From Sporodiniella umbellata (taxonomy: Eukaryota > Mucoromycota > Mucoromycetes > Mucorales > Rhizopodaceae): a stretch of 64,000 bases of DNA. Where the stretch lies: contig JAIXMR010000040.1 of assembly GCA_025677835.1 (NCBI GenBank), forward strand, positions 1-64,000, read 5' to 3'. Shown in pieces: positions 1-11,258 of the stretch; positions within the stretch are counted from its first letter, which is position 1, and each line of letters opens with the position of its first letter. The notes under the pieces were generated by a model. It did not search any database, was not told the DNA's origin, and saw only the letters and a program-made list of their open reading frames with translations. The position numbers and the translations under genes were made by a program.

Positions 1-3000
1 GCTTGATTATGGCTGGTAACCACAATAACAGATTCAATAAAGGCTATTTTTTGAGAACAGATATTAGGGCACTTTAACAGTTCAATAGTAGTTATACTTA
101 CCACTTTTAGCTTTGGATTCTCCTCCATCTACACCAGGCTCAATGGAACTCCAATATAAAGTTTTAGTGTAAGGATGTACCCAGAAGAATCGACTGTGTT
201 TATTTTCGGAAATGCCGCCACCTACATATCGACGTGTATGCTTTAGCATCCATCCACCGATCATGGTTTGGGTGATGGCAAAAATAACATCCATGTTAGT
301 CTTGTTGTCGCCACCAGAAAACCCTGAAAGGTTTTCTTCAGTTCGTGTAATTGCACTGGGATTCTGACGTGCATCGTCAGATGAAATACTCGAAATAGAA
401 GTAGCAGACTCCTGGTTATTAAAGTTTCGCAAGCTGTTCTTGGAGCCAACGATATGCGAACCGTAAGTGCCACTGTCTAGGATGCGAAGAGTGCCATAAG
501 CACGAGTGTTGTCAATACTTGGCTTGTTGCCATGGTTGTCGCTTTTGCTAATGCTTTTTTCAATGGAAATATTTCTTCTGAGTGACGAAACAGAGCTAGA
601 AAGTCTCAGTCTGGTTCTTCTTGCTGATGGCATGGTGAAAGAAGGTGGTGACCCAGAGTCTGTTGGAAATACCTTTGATGTGGAGTTGGAACGCTCAGGA
701 ATAGGTAGTCCTTGTGGACCTACAGAGCGATTGGTGTACATAGTTCTTTCTTTTTCCAGAGCCAAACGTACAGCTTCAGCAGACATCGATTCTGCTTGTT
801 CCTTAGTGACCAAGTGCTCTTCCTTTTCCTTCATTAGCTTTCTTTCTTTGGCTAAAGCATCAGCATGTGTGGATTTCTCTTTTTCAACAGCTTCACGCAC
901 TGCTTGCTGAACTAGCGAGTCCGCCTCCTCTTTCGATACAAGTTCCTTTTCACGAGCCGCCTGTATTTGACGCTCTTTCACAGTGGCATCTGCTGCAGCT
1001 GCTTTAGCCAAAGCTTCCGCCTCTGCTTTTGAAATCATCAACATAGCCTCTGCTTCTTCTCGTTCCGCAGCCTCTTTTCTTTCCTGCTCTAATGAGCGAG
1101 ACACTGCTTGTTTAATCAGAGCCTCTGTCTCTGCCTTAGAAACCATATTGGCCAATACGTCTTTTTGTTTCTTTTCAACTGTTTGTAAGGCATCTGCTAC
1201 AGCCCGCTTTACTAATATATCACTACTTTCTCTTGTAAGCATGCCTTTCATACGGTAGTTCATATCCTCGCATTCCTTTTTGTAAGACTCAATGCGTTTG
1301 CTCAAAGCCATCTTTTCTTTGTTAATTTCACTAGTCTCTAAAAGAGCTTGTTCCATCGCATATTGGTGACGCTCTAGCACCGTTTTGTTCTCTTTTTCTA
1401 GAGCTTCAGTTATCATAGCTTGGGCTTTTTCAGCACTGACCATGACCATTCGCTCTTTCTCAACAGCTTCCAGAACCATTGCCTCCGCCTGAGCTTTGGT
1501 CAGCATGCTCTTTTTGGTTTCTTGTTCAATCTTTTCAAGTTTGGTATGCAAATCAGCTCTTGCAACTTCTTTGGCTTGTTCAACCATAGAGTGCGCTTGA
1601 GATGGAGTGACCATATCCTTTTCAATTTTTTGCCATTCTGACTTGGCTTCTTCCAATGCATCCATGGTCATTTTCTCAGCTTGTACTTTGGAAATCATAT
1701 TCAAAGTCATCTGCTCCTTTTCTAGTGCTACTGCTTCAGCCACAATAGTATCTACATCAGAGCGAGCAACCATTTCAACAGGTGGTGAACTTTCGTTAGA
1801 AACTGCTCTTTTAACAGGCTTTGATGAAATCTCTTTTGTTTTTGATCGCTGTTCTCCAATGATAATACCCTTTTTGGTAGCTTCATCAACTAAGCGCTCC
1901 ATCTCTAATTTGGAAACCATGTCGTTTTCAGCATGTACAACTTCCTCAACGCGAACAGCCTGAGGTACACTACTGTACTCATTTGAAGCTGCTGGTGTGC
2001 GGGAGATTTCTTGCTTTTTCAATGCTTCAGCAACCAAAAGGTCAACGTGTGATTGAGGAACCATGTCTTCTGTTATGTTTGCAGTGTTCTCTGCTATTAC
2101 TTCGGTTCTCTGCTTTTCTAAAGCTTCATTGATTAAGACATCGATGTGCGATTTAGGGACCATGTCCTTTAGTTCCATTTTTTGCTTTTGTAAAGCCTCA
2201 AAAATCAGTGTATCAACTTCAGCTTTGGGTATACTATCCTGTTTGGATAAAGAAGCGTTCTGTTTTTGTTTATCTAAAGCGTTTGCGATCAAAGCATCGA
2301 CCTGCGACTTAGGGACTGTATCTTCCAGAAGCATTTTTTGGTTTTCTAAAGCCTCATTGATTAAGGATTCAACATTTTCTTTAGGAATTGAGTCTTTTAG
2401 CTGGGCAGCTTGCTTTTCTAAAGCCTCATTGATTAAGGATTCAACATTTTCTTTAGGAATTGAGTCTTTTAGCTGGGCAGCTTGCTTTTCCAAAGCCTCT
2501 GAAATCATTGCGTCTGCTTTGGATTGTGACACCATGTTCTCGCTAACGGTAAGATCTTTCTTTTGCTTCTCTAAAGCTTCAGCGATAAGGACATCTACCT
2601 TTGATTTTTCAACTAAATCGTCCATAGAAGCACGGCTCTTGTGAATTTCTACTGCCTCGGAAATCATTGAGTCCACCTTTGACCTGGGTACTGTATCTTG
2701 GGTAGAGTCAAAGCTGCTCCTTTGCTTCTCTAAGGCTTCGGCAATAAGGGTATCGACCTGTGATTTTGCAACTGTATCTTCTATCAAAGCACGGCTTTTC
2801 TGTTTGTCTAATGCCTCAGAAATCATGGAGTCTACCTTTGACTTAGGCACAGTGTCTTTCAGATGTTTCTCAAGAGCGTTAGCAATCAACTGATCGACTT
2901 GTGTTTCGGGAGCTTTGTTCTCATTTTGTTTACTCAATGCATCAGAAATCAGCTGGTACATATGCGATTTGGGTACAAAGTCTTTGAAATGTGCCTTTTG

Positions 3001-5428
3001 CTTGTTTACGGCGGTGGCAACCAAGTGATCCGCGTCTGCTTTAGGAATAAAGTTCTCAAACTGTGCCTTTTGTTCGTCCACTGCTTTGGTGACTAATTGA
3101 TCTACATCTGATAGAGAAACCATACCAGACTTTTGTTTTTCTAATGCTTCAGCAATCAATGCGTCAGATTGATCTTTGGATATAGTATTGGATGTTTGAT
3201 GATCGAGGTTTTCCTTCATCTCTTTCAAAGCATTAGCCACCATAGCATCTGCTTGCGATTTGGAAACCGTTTCTTGGCCGGCCAAATTATTTCTGTGCTC
3301 TTCAGCATTTTTATTTACTTGAGCCAGCTCGCCTCTTTGTTTCTCCAAAGCTTGCGCGATGAGAGTGTTTGCCTCTTCCTGTGTTAAAGTGTCTTGGGCT
3401 TTTTGTTTTTCTAAGGCTTCAGCGATGAGAGCCGCTATGCGTGACTGGGGTACCATATCTTCCATTGCACTCTCCTGAGATATGTTGAGCATATGATTGG
3501 ATGTGTGTAAGACTTTCTCTGAGGCAACAAAGGTATCAACGGTGGAATTCGTGCTTGATGTACTCTTTTCCAAAGCTTCTGCAATAAGATGTTCCACTTC
3601 GGCTTTTGTGAACAAGGCCTCAGAAGATGTCAACGCTGTTTGTTTTTCCAAAGCCTGTACTATATACTGATCGGCAACCTCCTGGGCCATATTATCAACA
3701 GAGGAGTCCAAGGTCTGATTGATCCACAGGATCATCTCAGGTTGTACACTCCTGAGGGTTTTTGTCTCTAAAGCATGCACGATTTGCTTTTTGACATCCG
3801 ACTTGCAAAGTGTTTTCTGTTGAGCACGGTCTTGGTATATTGACTGTGGAGCAAATACATGATGGCGAAGCAAGATCTCCATTTGCTGAGGCAAGAGAAG
3901 AGCCGCGGCTCTGGCAGAGACGATCTCGAGTTCGTCCTTGACTTGTTTTTGTACAAAGGTATCAAGGTCGATATCTGTGTTCATGCCTGTGTCCATGACC
4001 TGCACTTTAAATTCCAGTTCGGAGGACAAGGGCGCACTGATGGGCGTACCAAAGCCCATACCCAGACCTTCAAATTGTGGATCCATAAGGTCTTCCTCCA
4101 TACTATCGATACTATCCTCAGAATCACTCTTTCGGTCAGAAGCCGAAGATACAGTACTAGATACGCCGCGCGCCTGTCGAGCAACGCCATTGACACGTCT
4201 TTTCTTAGCAGGCTTCTTTTTGGCGCTGGCCATTTTGGGTGCTCTACTCAGAGATGCATTTGCGAGATCTCTGCTTAGTTGCTCTACTTGCTCCTGACTG
4301 TCCGACAGCATTTTTTTGAGCTCAAACTTTTCAAGTTTCTCTTTGTGGGCAGATGTTCTCAGGTTGGAGATGATGCGATGTGCATGTGCTAAAGACTGTT
4401 TAAGCGTTTCGGTTTCCATCGATTGACTTCGTTGTGCTGTGGGAGCGGAAGTGGGCTCTTTAGCGCTCTCGGTTTCTACCGGCATTTCTTCCACGGGGTC
4501 TTCTATGCGCGGCGCAGGTACTGAAGATTGAGCGGCCATTTTGATGGCTAGTTTGGCTTTGCAAATCTTGAGTTCGGTATTGATAGCCTCCACCTGTTTC
4601 TGCGTCTGCGCATTCTCTCGTTGGGCATTGGCGGCATGCTTCCTTAATTGATGCGTTTCTTGCTCATGGCGTGCCTTCATAGCCTCAATCAAAGACGTAT
4701 TTTTTTCTTCCTGCGCTTTCATGATATCGATTTGCTCTGACTGTGTCTTGGCTTGTTTGGTTAGCCTGATTTGTTCCGAGTTGTATTTGGCGATAATCTG
4801 ATTAGATTCAGTAACATGCGTTCGGAGCTCTTGATTGGCTACTTCTAAATTCCAATTTTCTTCTTTCAGGCGCTCTACAAACTGGATCAATACTCTCGTC
4901 CCACATCCCTTTGTTTCTCCTTTTTTTATAACATACCTTCTGCTTCATCTCTTTGCCTCATATAGCGCTGAGAGGCATCGTAATGCTGTTCGTTTTCTAT
5001 TCGGGCATTATCCAAGTGTTTGATGATCTCGTCCTTCTCTTGAATCGTGCTTTGCAACTTTCTCACTTCCACTAAAAGCCCTTGGCCGATTTCGGTAGCA
5101 AAATCAATGTCTGGATTGCGTTTGCTTGCATTTTTGCGTTTAGTAGAAGAGGAAACAGATGGGTTGGGCAAAGGAGGACCTGACTAGTTATTGTTAGTGT
5201 GTTTAGAGATCTCAATTTAAAGGGGAATAAAGTAGCAAGAAAAAAAATAAAAACGCTTACTCTATTTAGAGTGGCTTCTAAAGATTGAACAAGGTGAGAA
5301 GGTATGGTATCATGAGGATCATATTGATCTAGCTGTGCTTGAATGTTGGAATCTTGACAGAGCGACCTGACTTGTTGAATGCTCATGCCTGCCAGTGAAA
5401 TAGAACTGGCATCATATCGGCTTGTCAT
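1..5428 (-). CDS. Num1/Mcp5-type cortical anchor protein with tandem repeats (3' end beyond window)
   Basis: Exons by hand: 5428-5261, 5183-4937, 4892-102, 43-<1; phases agree, giving at least 1,749 residues. The start is the ATG at 5428. Residues about 60-250 are coiled coil; a basic NLS-like stretch (KKKPAKKRR) lies near 360; about 545-1510 hold some 30 degenerate 22-30 residue units of the form MVxKSxxDxLIxEALEKQ. The C-terminus enters a PH domain of the Mcp5/Num1 type (TQTMIGGWMLKHTRRYVGG, then FFWVHPYTKTLYW), continued across a 58-bp intron as FIESVIVVTSHNQ up to the window edge. Yeast Num1, S. pombe Mcp5 and Aspergillus ApsA bind plasma-membrane phosphoinositide through this domain and anchor dynein and mitochondria at the cortex. 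The same role here is inferred from architecture. The 44-nt second intron is unusually short, so that junction is the weakest. Confidence 0.85.
2351..2494 (-). repeat. Two consecutive near-identical 72-bp repeat units in the Num1-like gene
   Basis: The 72 bases from 2351 recur immediately from 2423, encoding the 24-residue unit with core AAQLKDSIPKENVESLINEA twice in a row. Other units of the array share only the skeleton, so this pair is the newest duplication I can see in it. Confidence 0.9.
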
Positions 5429-5836
5429 GATGGAAACGCAATGTCAAAAAAAAAAGTCTCTTACAAGAAATATATAAAAAGACAAAGAAAAAAATACAAA
5501 ATAAAAATAAAGAGAAAAAGATTAATTAAAATAAGCAAGGAAAAAACGTGAAAGGATTGTCACACACAAGCACTCCAAATAGAATTTTGTCGGCTGTTTC
5601 TTTCAGCACGAAAAATAAGGGGAAGGTGAAGGGGCACTTCGGTGTTTGAAGCGCGTAAAGGGTGGTTATGTATGTATATGTGTGTTTTTATCTGTTTTCA
5701 TTTAAGTATGAATCTAAGATTACATAAACAATAACATAATCAATCGAGGAATAACAAGTTACGGAACAAGAGTAACAAACAACAAGAATTAGACCAAAAA
5801 AAAAAAAAAAAAGAGGAGTGAGAGGGGGGGTATTTA
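5429..5836. other. Intergenic, upstream of the Num1-like gene
   Basis: A-rich spacer between the start of the Num1-like gene and the stop of the bZIP gene, both on the minus strand. It holds a short tract of A at 5796-5812 and no reading frame or RNA gene that I can support. Confidence 0.6.
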
Positions 5837-6982
5837 TTAAGAAATAATTCTACTTTTTTGAAATCTACGTGATGCTTTTTTTGGCCATTTTGAAGACGAA
5901 TCCACTCTCCTGCCCTCCAAGGGACCGTATTGAATGTGGGGACTGTCAATGATTTTGGAGTTGAGAACTTGTACATCCACCTGCAGATAAGTACGGTCTG
6001 TCAGGTTGTAAGGAGAAATCAGAGAGAGCGAAGCTCCAGCCTGGTTACTGTTGGGAGATGTACTTGCTAGCTGAACATATTCATGAGAATAAAGATATAG
6101 ACGAGCTGTACTTTTGGCTTGTTTCAGAGAGCGGTGAATCCAGGTATTCAAATCGCTTGGCCTAATATTGCTCATTTGTGTCAGGTTTGAGATGCTATAC
6201 GAATAAGAAGGTGTCACAACTTTCGAGCTATTTTAATTAACGTTTAATGAACTACACACACACAAACGCACATATTAGCCCTCTCTACCTTCTGTCATAG
6301 AATTTGAACTCCCCCAGAGCCCATGAGTCTGTGTGTTGGAAAGGGAGGCTGAAAAGGGCAAAAGAAAAAAAGAGGATCTAAACAAGGGACTAAGTTTTGC
6401 GCTGAGGGCAATATAAGTACAAAAAAAAAAAAAGAAAAGAAAAAAAAAAAAAAAAAGGCTTACCATAAAGACAACTTGGGCTGGCTTTTTTACTGGTGAA
6501 TCCGGCCATTGAACACTTTTGAGCTCAAGATTTTCTTGTGAGAGGGTCTGAATTTGTTTTTCCAGCAAGTCTACTTTTTCGTGAAGCTTTCTATTTTCTT
6601 CTTCTAGAGAAAACAGGTGTTCTCTTTTACGCTTGCGCGAAATCAGGGCAGCTGCACGGTTTTTTATAAGTCTTTCTTGTCGTTTTGCTAGCTGCGCTTC
6701 TTTGGGAGCGATTGGCTTTTGCTCTGCTGGAGCGGGGTAAGGTGCAAGTGGCTTTGGCCCTGGGCTGACCGCAATCTCACGCTTCTTTCTCCCTCTCTTT
6801 TTAGGTTCTGACATGAATGATTGATGATCATGGACTGTCCAGAACGGATCCAGCAACATATCCCCTTGCTTTTCAGATGCATAGCCGATAGAATTGGGTG
6901 GCGAAAGAGGTGCTTCGGTAGACATATAATCCGTATTCAGATAGCTCATGAAATCCTCTTCATGTTCAATTTTAATCGACAT
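5837..6982 (-). CDS. bZIP transcription factor (ATF6/CREB-like basic region)
   Basis: Exons 6982-6464, 6328-6289 and 6219-5837 join in one frame to 313 residues. Residues about 98-121 form the basic region (RLIKNRAAALISRKRKREHL, with the N-x-x-A-A-x-x-S-R core), followed by a leucine zipper to about 155. An earlier basic cluster, KKRGRKKR, lies near 61-68. The N-terminus is acidic, as in activation domains. The basic region resembles ATF6/CREB-type factors more than yeast Hac1, but I cannot assign an orthologue. The C-terminal 125 residues match no domain I know. The third exon's acceptor (AAAG) is weak; an upstream TAG gives a frame problem. Exon 1 is certain, the rest is a model. Confidence 0.8.
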
Positions 6983-7349
6983 GTTGCTTTGTTTACTTAT
7001 TTTAAGGAGAAAGAAAAACTTTCCAAGACAGACTTTATTTTTTAGGTGTTTTTATACGTTTTGATACGATCAACAAGCAGTCCTTGAATAACAAAACAAC
7101 AAAACCTTAAAAAAAAAAAAAAACCAGAAAAATAATGAACTTTTAACCGCCAATTGATCGATAACAAAATACCTAAAGAAAAACAAGTGTATGGTTTGCT
7201 TGCATTAATCAATTTACCTATTATTATTATTATTATCTTTCTTGTTGTTTGTTGTTTGTCGTTTCCCTCTAAAGTAACACAGAGCGGGCATAAGAAAAGA
7301 ACGTAACTTTTTTATTTATTTTGTTTTTGTCCTGTTTTCTCATCACGAA
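6983..7349. other. Divergent promoter region, bZIP / cytidine deaminase
   Basis: About 370 bp between two divergent start codons. Contains an A14 run near 7109, a short ATT repeat near 7220 and TTG-rich sequence at 7240-7260. No clear TATA box on either strand. Confidence 0.5.
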
Positions 7350-8006
7350 ATGACTGCAACCTCATTCGAATTAACAAAAGAAGTAAAAGACACTCTATTT
7401 CAAAAAGCATTGAAAGGTAACGATTTCTGAAAGAAAAAAAAAAAAAAAAAACAGACAAACAAGAGAGAGAGAGAAAAAGACGCGTTTTACTGAATTTATA
7501 ACACACATAGCAAGAGAATACTCCTATTCACCCTATTCCAAATTCAGAGTGGGCGCCTGTCTATTGGCCGAAGACGGTACATTTTTCTCAGGTAAATCAA
7601 AGTTAAAAAAAAAAAAAAGGAGGGGGGGATTTTTAAACACAAAGCTGTTTTCAAAAAGGTTGTAACGTTGAAAATGCCTCTTATGGAGCTGCTATCTGCG
7701 CTGAAAGGACCGCTTTTGTGAAAGCAGTGGTAAGAAACAAAAAGTAGAAATTGAGTAGGCTTTCTGATCTGCTAGTTATATTAGAGCGAGGGACAACGCA
7801 AATTTGCTGCACTGGCAATTTCTTCTGACCTGGAGGAGTTCATCACGCCCTGCGGTATTTGTCGACAATTTATATCCGAATTTGTTCCTACCACACTACC
7901 TGTCTTTTTCTTGAACAAACACGGCGAGAATAAAGAGTTCAAGTTTGGCGAACTACTTCCCATGGCTTTTGGTTTAGAGCAAGGCGAAAAATACCTTCAG
8001 AAGTAA
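7350..8006 (+). CDS. Cytidine deaminase
   Basis: Exons 7350-7416, 7511-7591, 7659-7729 and 7785-8006 give 146 residues, the usual length of the tetrameric zinc cytidine deaminase family. The protein hydrolyses cytidine and deoxycytidine to uridine and deoxyuridine in pyrimidine salvage. Visible hallmarks: SYSPYSKFRVGACLL near the N-terminus, CNVENASYGAAICAERTA with zinc ligand Cys63 and proton-shuttle Glu65, and PCGICRQF with zinc ligands Cys96 and Cys99. All splice phases agree. It lies 204 bp upstream of mitochondrial IF3 on the same strand; no functional link is implied. Confidence 0.95.
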
Positions 8007-8210
8007 TGATAAAAAGTTGTTATATCTCAGCATTAAATCGAGAGTTGCCCTCATTTTGGTCAAAAATCATGAGCTTATTTTTTTTTTTTTTTTTTTTTGG
8101 TGCTAATTAAGCGTGACGGGATTTCATTTCGAAGGCTCTTCAGTGAGGCCAGGGGGAATCCAAAAAAAAAAGCCATATTTCTTTTCACCTCTTTCATAAA
8201 AAAAAAAAAA

Positions 8211-8909
8211 ATGTTCCGTTGTCATCGAGCTTTACAATCAAGTGTCAGAAGATTAAGCACAATACATGACCTACTTTCCAGAACAGCCCCTTCTTCAGCA
8301 CAAAGTCCAAAAAGAAGTGTGCCTTTAGGGCAAAGAGTCATAAATCCTCCGACTATGCGTATCCTCAAGCCTCCCAGTTTACCTGAAGGCATGAAACAAG
8401 CTACTTTGACAAGACCCAAGCGAGACGAAGAGATTGTTGCTCGATATATTAGCTATGTGGACGCTGAGGGAAAATTACACCCACGTTGCCGTACTCAACA
8501 AGTGTTGAGCCAATTCGATCGCACCCGATACTTCCTGGTTGAAGTGGATCCTTCTGCCAAACCGAACCCCGTATGTCGTCTGCTTGAGAAGAAGGCTATG
8601 TTTGAAAAAGAGAAATCCAAAAAGAGAGGCAAAACAACTGCCCCCGTTTCAGTACTAAAGGAAGTAAGCTTTGGTTGGAACGTGAGTGCGCATGACATGG
8701 AACACAAGCTGAACAAGGCTTGTCAGTTCTTGGAGAAAGGCAACCGTGTTAAGCTCGACATTGTCTATAAGAAAGGACAGAACAGAGTCGATCAGGGAAC
8801 ACAGCAAGAAGTCATCAAAAGCGTTACAGGGTTTATGGATAAATACAAACTGGCAAAACAACCAGCGATCAACGGACACACATGTACAATGCAATATGAA
8901 AATAAATAA
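8211..8909 (+). CDS. Mitochondrial translation initiation factor IF-3
   Basis: Intronless, 232 residues. I chose the ATG at 8211; the frame is open upstream to 8097 but with no ATG. IF-3 binds the small mitochondrial ribosomal subunit and controls subunit joining and start-codon choice. The N-terminus (MFRCHRALQSSVRRLSTIH) is Arg/Ser-rich and lacks acidic residues, like a matrix presequence. FLVEVDPSAKPNPVCRLLEK matches the conserved IF-3 N-domain stretch (LVEVxPxAxPPVCRIMD). The C-domain follows with KEVSFGW, HDMEHKLNKACQFLEKGNRV and a second lobe. Its AATAAA signal (8901-8906) lies inside the last codons, and its stop is 15 bp from the stop of the convergent DGAT2 gene. Confidence 0.9.
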   Translation: MFRCHRALQSSVRRLSTIHDLLSRTAPSSAQSPKRSVPLGQRVINPPTMRILKPPSLPEGMKQATLTRPKRDEEIVARYISYVDAEGKLHPRCRTQQVLSQFDRTRYFLVEVDPSAKPNPVCRLLEKKAMFEKEKSKKRGKTTAPVSVLKEVSFGWNVSAHDMEHKLNKACQFLEKGNRVKLDIVYKKGQNRVDQGTQQEVIKSVTGFMDKYKLAKQPAINGHTCTMQYENK

Positions 8910-8924
8910 ACCTTTTATTGTTGT

Positions 8925-10224
8925 TTAGTTGATAATTCGAAGTTCTTGTTTACGATCCAAAGCATAAACATCCTTGTACTTGTTATAAATACGCTCCAGT
9001 TCTTCGATATATAACTTTTGAACACTCAGCAGTTGTTCTTGGGTAGGCTCTGTCTCTCCTTCTTCTAAGGTGGGTACGGCAATAGGTTTACCAACTACGA
9101 AAGTTAGATTAGAATTTATTTTTAAACAGCGCATCCCTATTCTTACCAACAGTGGCAATCTGATGTCTGAAAGGAACGATGCCCACATCGTCTATACAAA
9201 AAAAGGGAGGGATTAGTGCTCTTTCATCAAGCTGTTTTTTTTTTCTCTTATAGTTTACAGTTAAAAACACCCCGAGCGTGAAATAGTGGCATGGTGAAGC
9301 CCATGGCAGCTTGGAATTTCTTTTGGAGTGTGAATAAGAGGGATCCTTTCTTGTTTTCGACCTGTTCATATAAATCGTTCTCGCCAAACGAAAAAACAGG
9401 GACGAGAGGAGAGCCGTGTCGGATAGCGATACGAATAAAACCCAAGCGCTTCTTCAAAACCAAATCGTTGATACCAGGGCGTGCTTCTAAGGACTCGGCA
9501 GCACCGCCTACGACAATAACAATTGAACGGCCAGGCTCAGAAGAAAGGATGGTTTCACACGAACGACGAGAAACAGCGGCTACGCCCAAGGCCATAATGA
9601 TATCACGATAGAAAGGCATGTTGAAATTCGAAGTCAAAGTCAATAGGGAGGGTCGGATACCAGGAAACAGTTGGGAGAAGCCAGTGGCCTCGGTAGCAAA
9701 GTTAGCAAAGGCACCCATAGAGATAATACCATGAGGATGGTATCCCAAAACATAGTTTTTGCTAGGATCTAGATCTGCTTCCTAATGAAAAGGAACTATC
9801 TTAGTTTTCCTCTTCCTACTCATATTGCCAAACCCACCTTGATTAATTTCACTGGGAAATAACTGGCAAAATATTTCCAGACAGTCCAATAGCGCGTGCG
9901 TTCGAATCTTCTTCCACCGCTTTCAGGTGCTTTATCAAAGTATATGAATCCAATATAGGCCAGAATTAATGGCCAGAATACTGCATTACTTGCCAGCAGC
10001 AGGAATGTACAGACGCAGGTAAGTGCTAATGTCATCCACATACACACTGCTACCATCTGAAGCCGTCTTTCAAGCGGTATGCCTCGGATAGGAGCCCAAC
10101 GGATATATTCTCCATTCTTTTCATGCTCTTTTGTCTCGTTTTCCACCTTTTCTACTTTCTCTAACTCTTTCACCTTTTCTACCGCTTCGACTTTTGGTAT
10201 ATCTGTAGTGCTTTCGACTTCCAT
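8925..10224 (-). CDS. Diacylglycerol O-acyltransferase, DGAT2 family
   Basis: Exons 10224-9838, 9781-9259, 9191-9147 and 9094-8925 give 374 residues with consistent phases. DGAT2 enzymes transfer acyl groups from acyl-CoA to diacylglycerol in the ER, the last step of triacylglycerol synthesis. Signatures: YFPVKLIK then EADLDPSKNYVLGYHPHG, with the catalytic HPHG at residues 144-147; RPGINDLVLKKRLGFIRIA; and FNYDVGIVPFRHQI across a splice junction, followed by VVGKPIAVP. A hydrophobic hairpin (about 57-95) provides the membrane anchor. The N-terminus is Glu/Lys/Val-rich and low in complexity. An AATAAA on the minus strand (8919-8914) sits just past the stop. Confidence 0.95.
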
Positions 10225-11258
10225 CTTTGAAAATATATTTTTTTCTTTTAAAAAAAAACAATAAAATTTATAAGACTAAAAAATTAAATGCTAATTATAA
10301 TAACAATCAAAAAAAAAACTTGCCACAGTAACACATGTAAGAAAGTCACGTTCAGATTACTTTTGATACACGTTCTAGCTGCGATTTGCGGATGAAAATT
10401 TGTCAATATTTTTTAGTCATTTATTTACAGTCCACTATCGGCCTTTTAACCCGCTTTTCGGGAGCAGAAATACATAGAAAGGCCTCTTGGCTGCTGACAA
10501 GTCTAGACACCCCCACCTAGTATCATTAAGGATTTGACAAAAGTATAGACGGATTCGGTGTGACAATACTCGAGATTGTTTATCACTTCTTACTAATTAA
10601 CAAGATAGACTGTATTTAGGACGATAGAAACCTGTTATCGCCCTTTCATATCTACTTTTCGTCTCCTGTTGGTTTCAGTGTGAGAATACAGTCTTGCTTT
10701 TCTAAGAATGTCCATTACGGAAAAAAAAAAAGCATGCCAAAAGATTTTCCTACAGGCTGTTCATTGTTTACAATTTCCATGTGTAAAACCCATTACATAA
10801 TAATGTTTATGTTTTGCAAACCAAGAGCTCTTTCTTGCTCCTTCCGCCAATTTTATATCACAAACTCGTCCATCACATATAAACCGGTAGTTTACTACTT
10901 TTTTTCATATAACAAACCTTCACTTTAAGACCAGCGAAAACCAACAACACTCATTTTTAAAACGCCTCTACGTCTACCAAAAAAAAAAAAAAAGAGTGGC
11001 GTCTCCGCCACAGGTCTATTCCTCAATAAAAGAAATGTCGGATGATAGATGTCTGATCGATATCATCAAATATCGTTTGTAACACATCTCTGGTCTAAAG
11101 GACTCTGTTAAAGCACTTTTATTTTTGTGCTTGTTTGACGTATAGCAATATATCTTATGTTTCGGTACAGAGTGAATAGCTAATGGCCAACAAAGTTACA
11201 AATGGCTAAAATATTCACATCAAAAGTTCTCTTTATTATTCCTGTTTTTAAACAAGTT
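10225..11258. other. Intergenic, DGAT2 upstream / Gbp2-like downstream
   Basis: About 1 kb of AT-rich sequence with no credible coding exon. An open frame at 10680-10928 lacks an ATG and homology. I found no tRNA boxes on either strand. Short A runs at about 10730 and 10980. Confidence 0.5.

Noticed and set aside
506..4297. Plus-strand frames of 60-190 residues opposite the Num1-like gene
   Set aside because: Antisense shadows of the repeat array; Ser/Cys/Phe-rich because the coding strand is rich in Glu, Ala and Lys codons.
9291..9611. 106-residue plus frame opposite DGAT2
   Set aside because: Shadow of the DGAT2 coding strand, which has clear family motifs.
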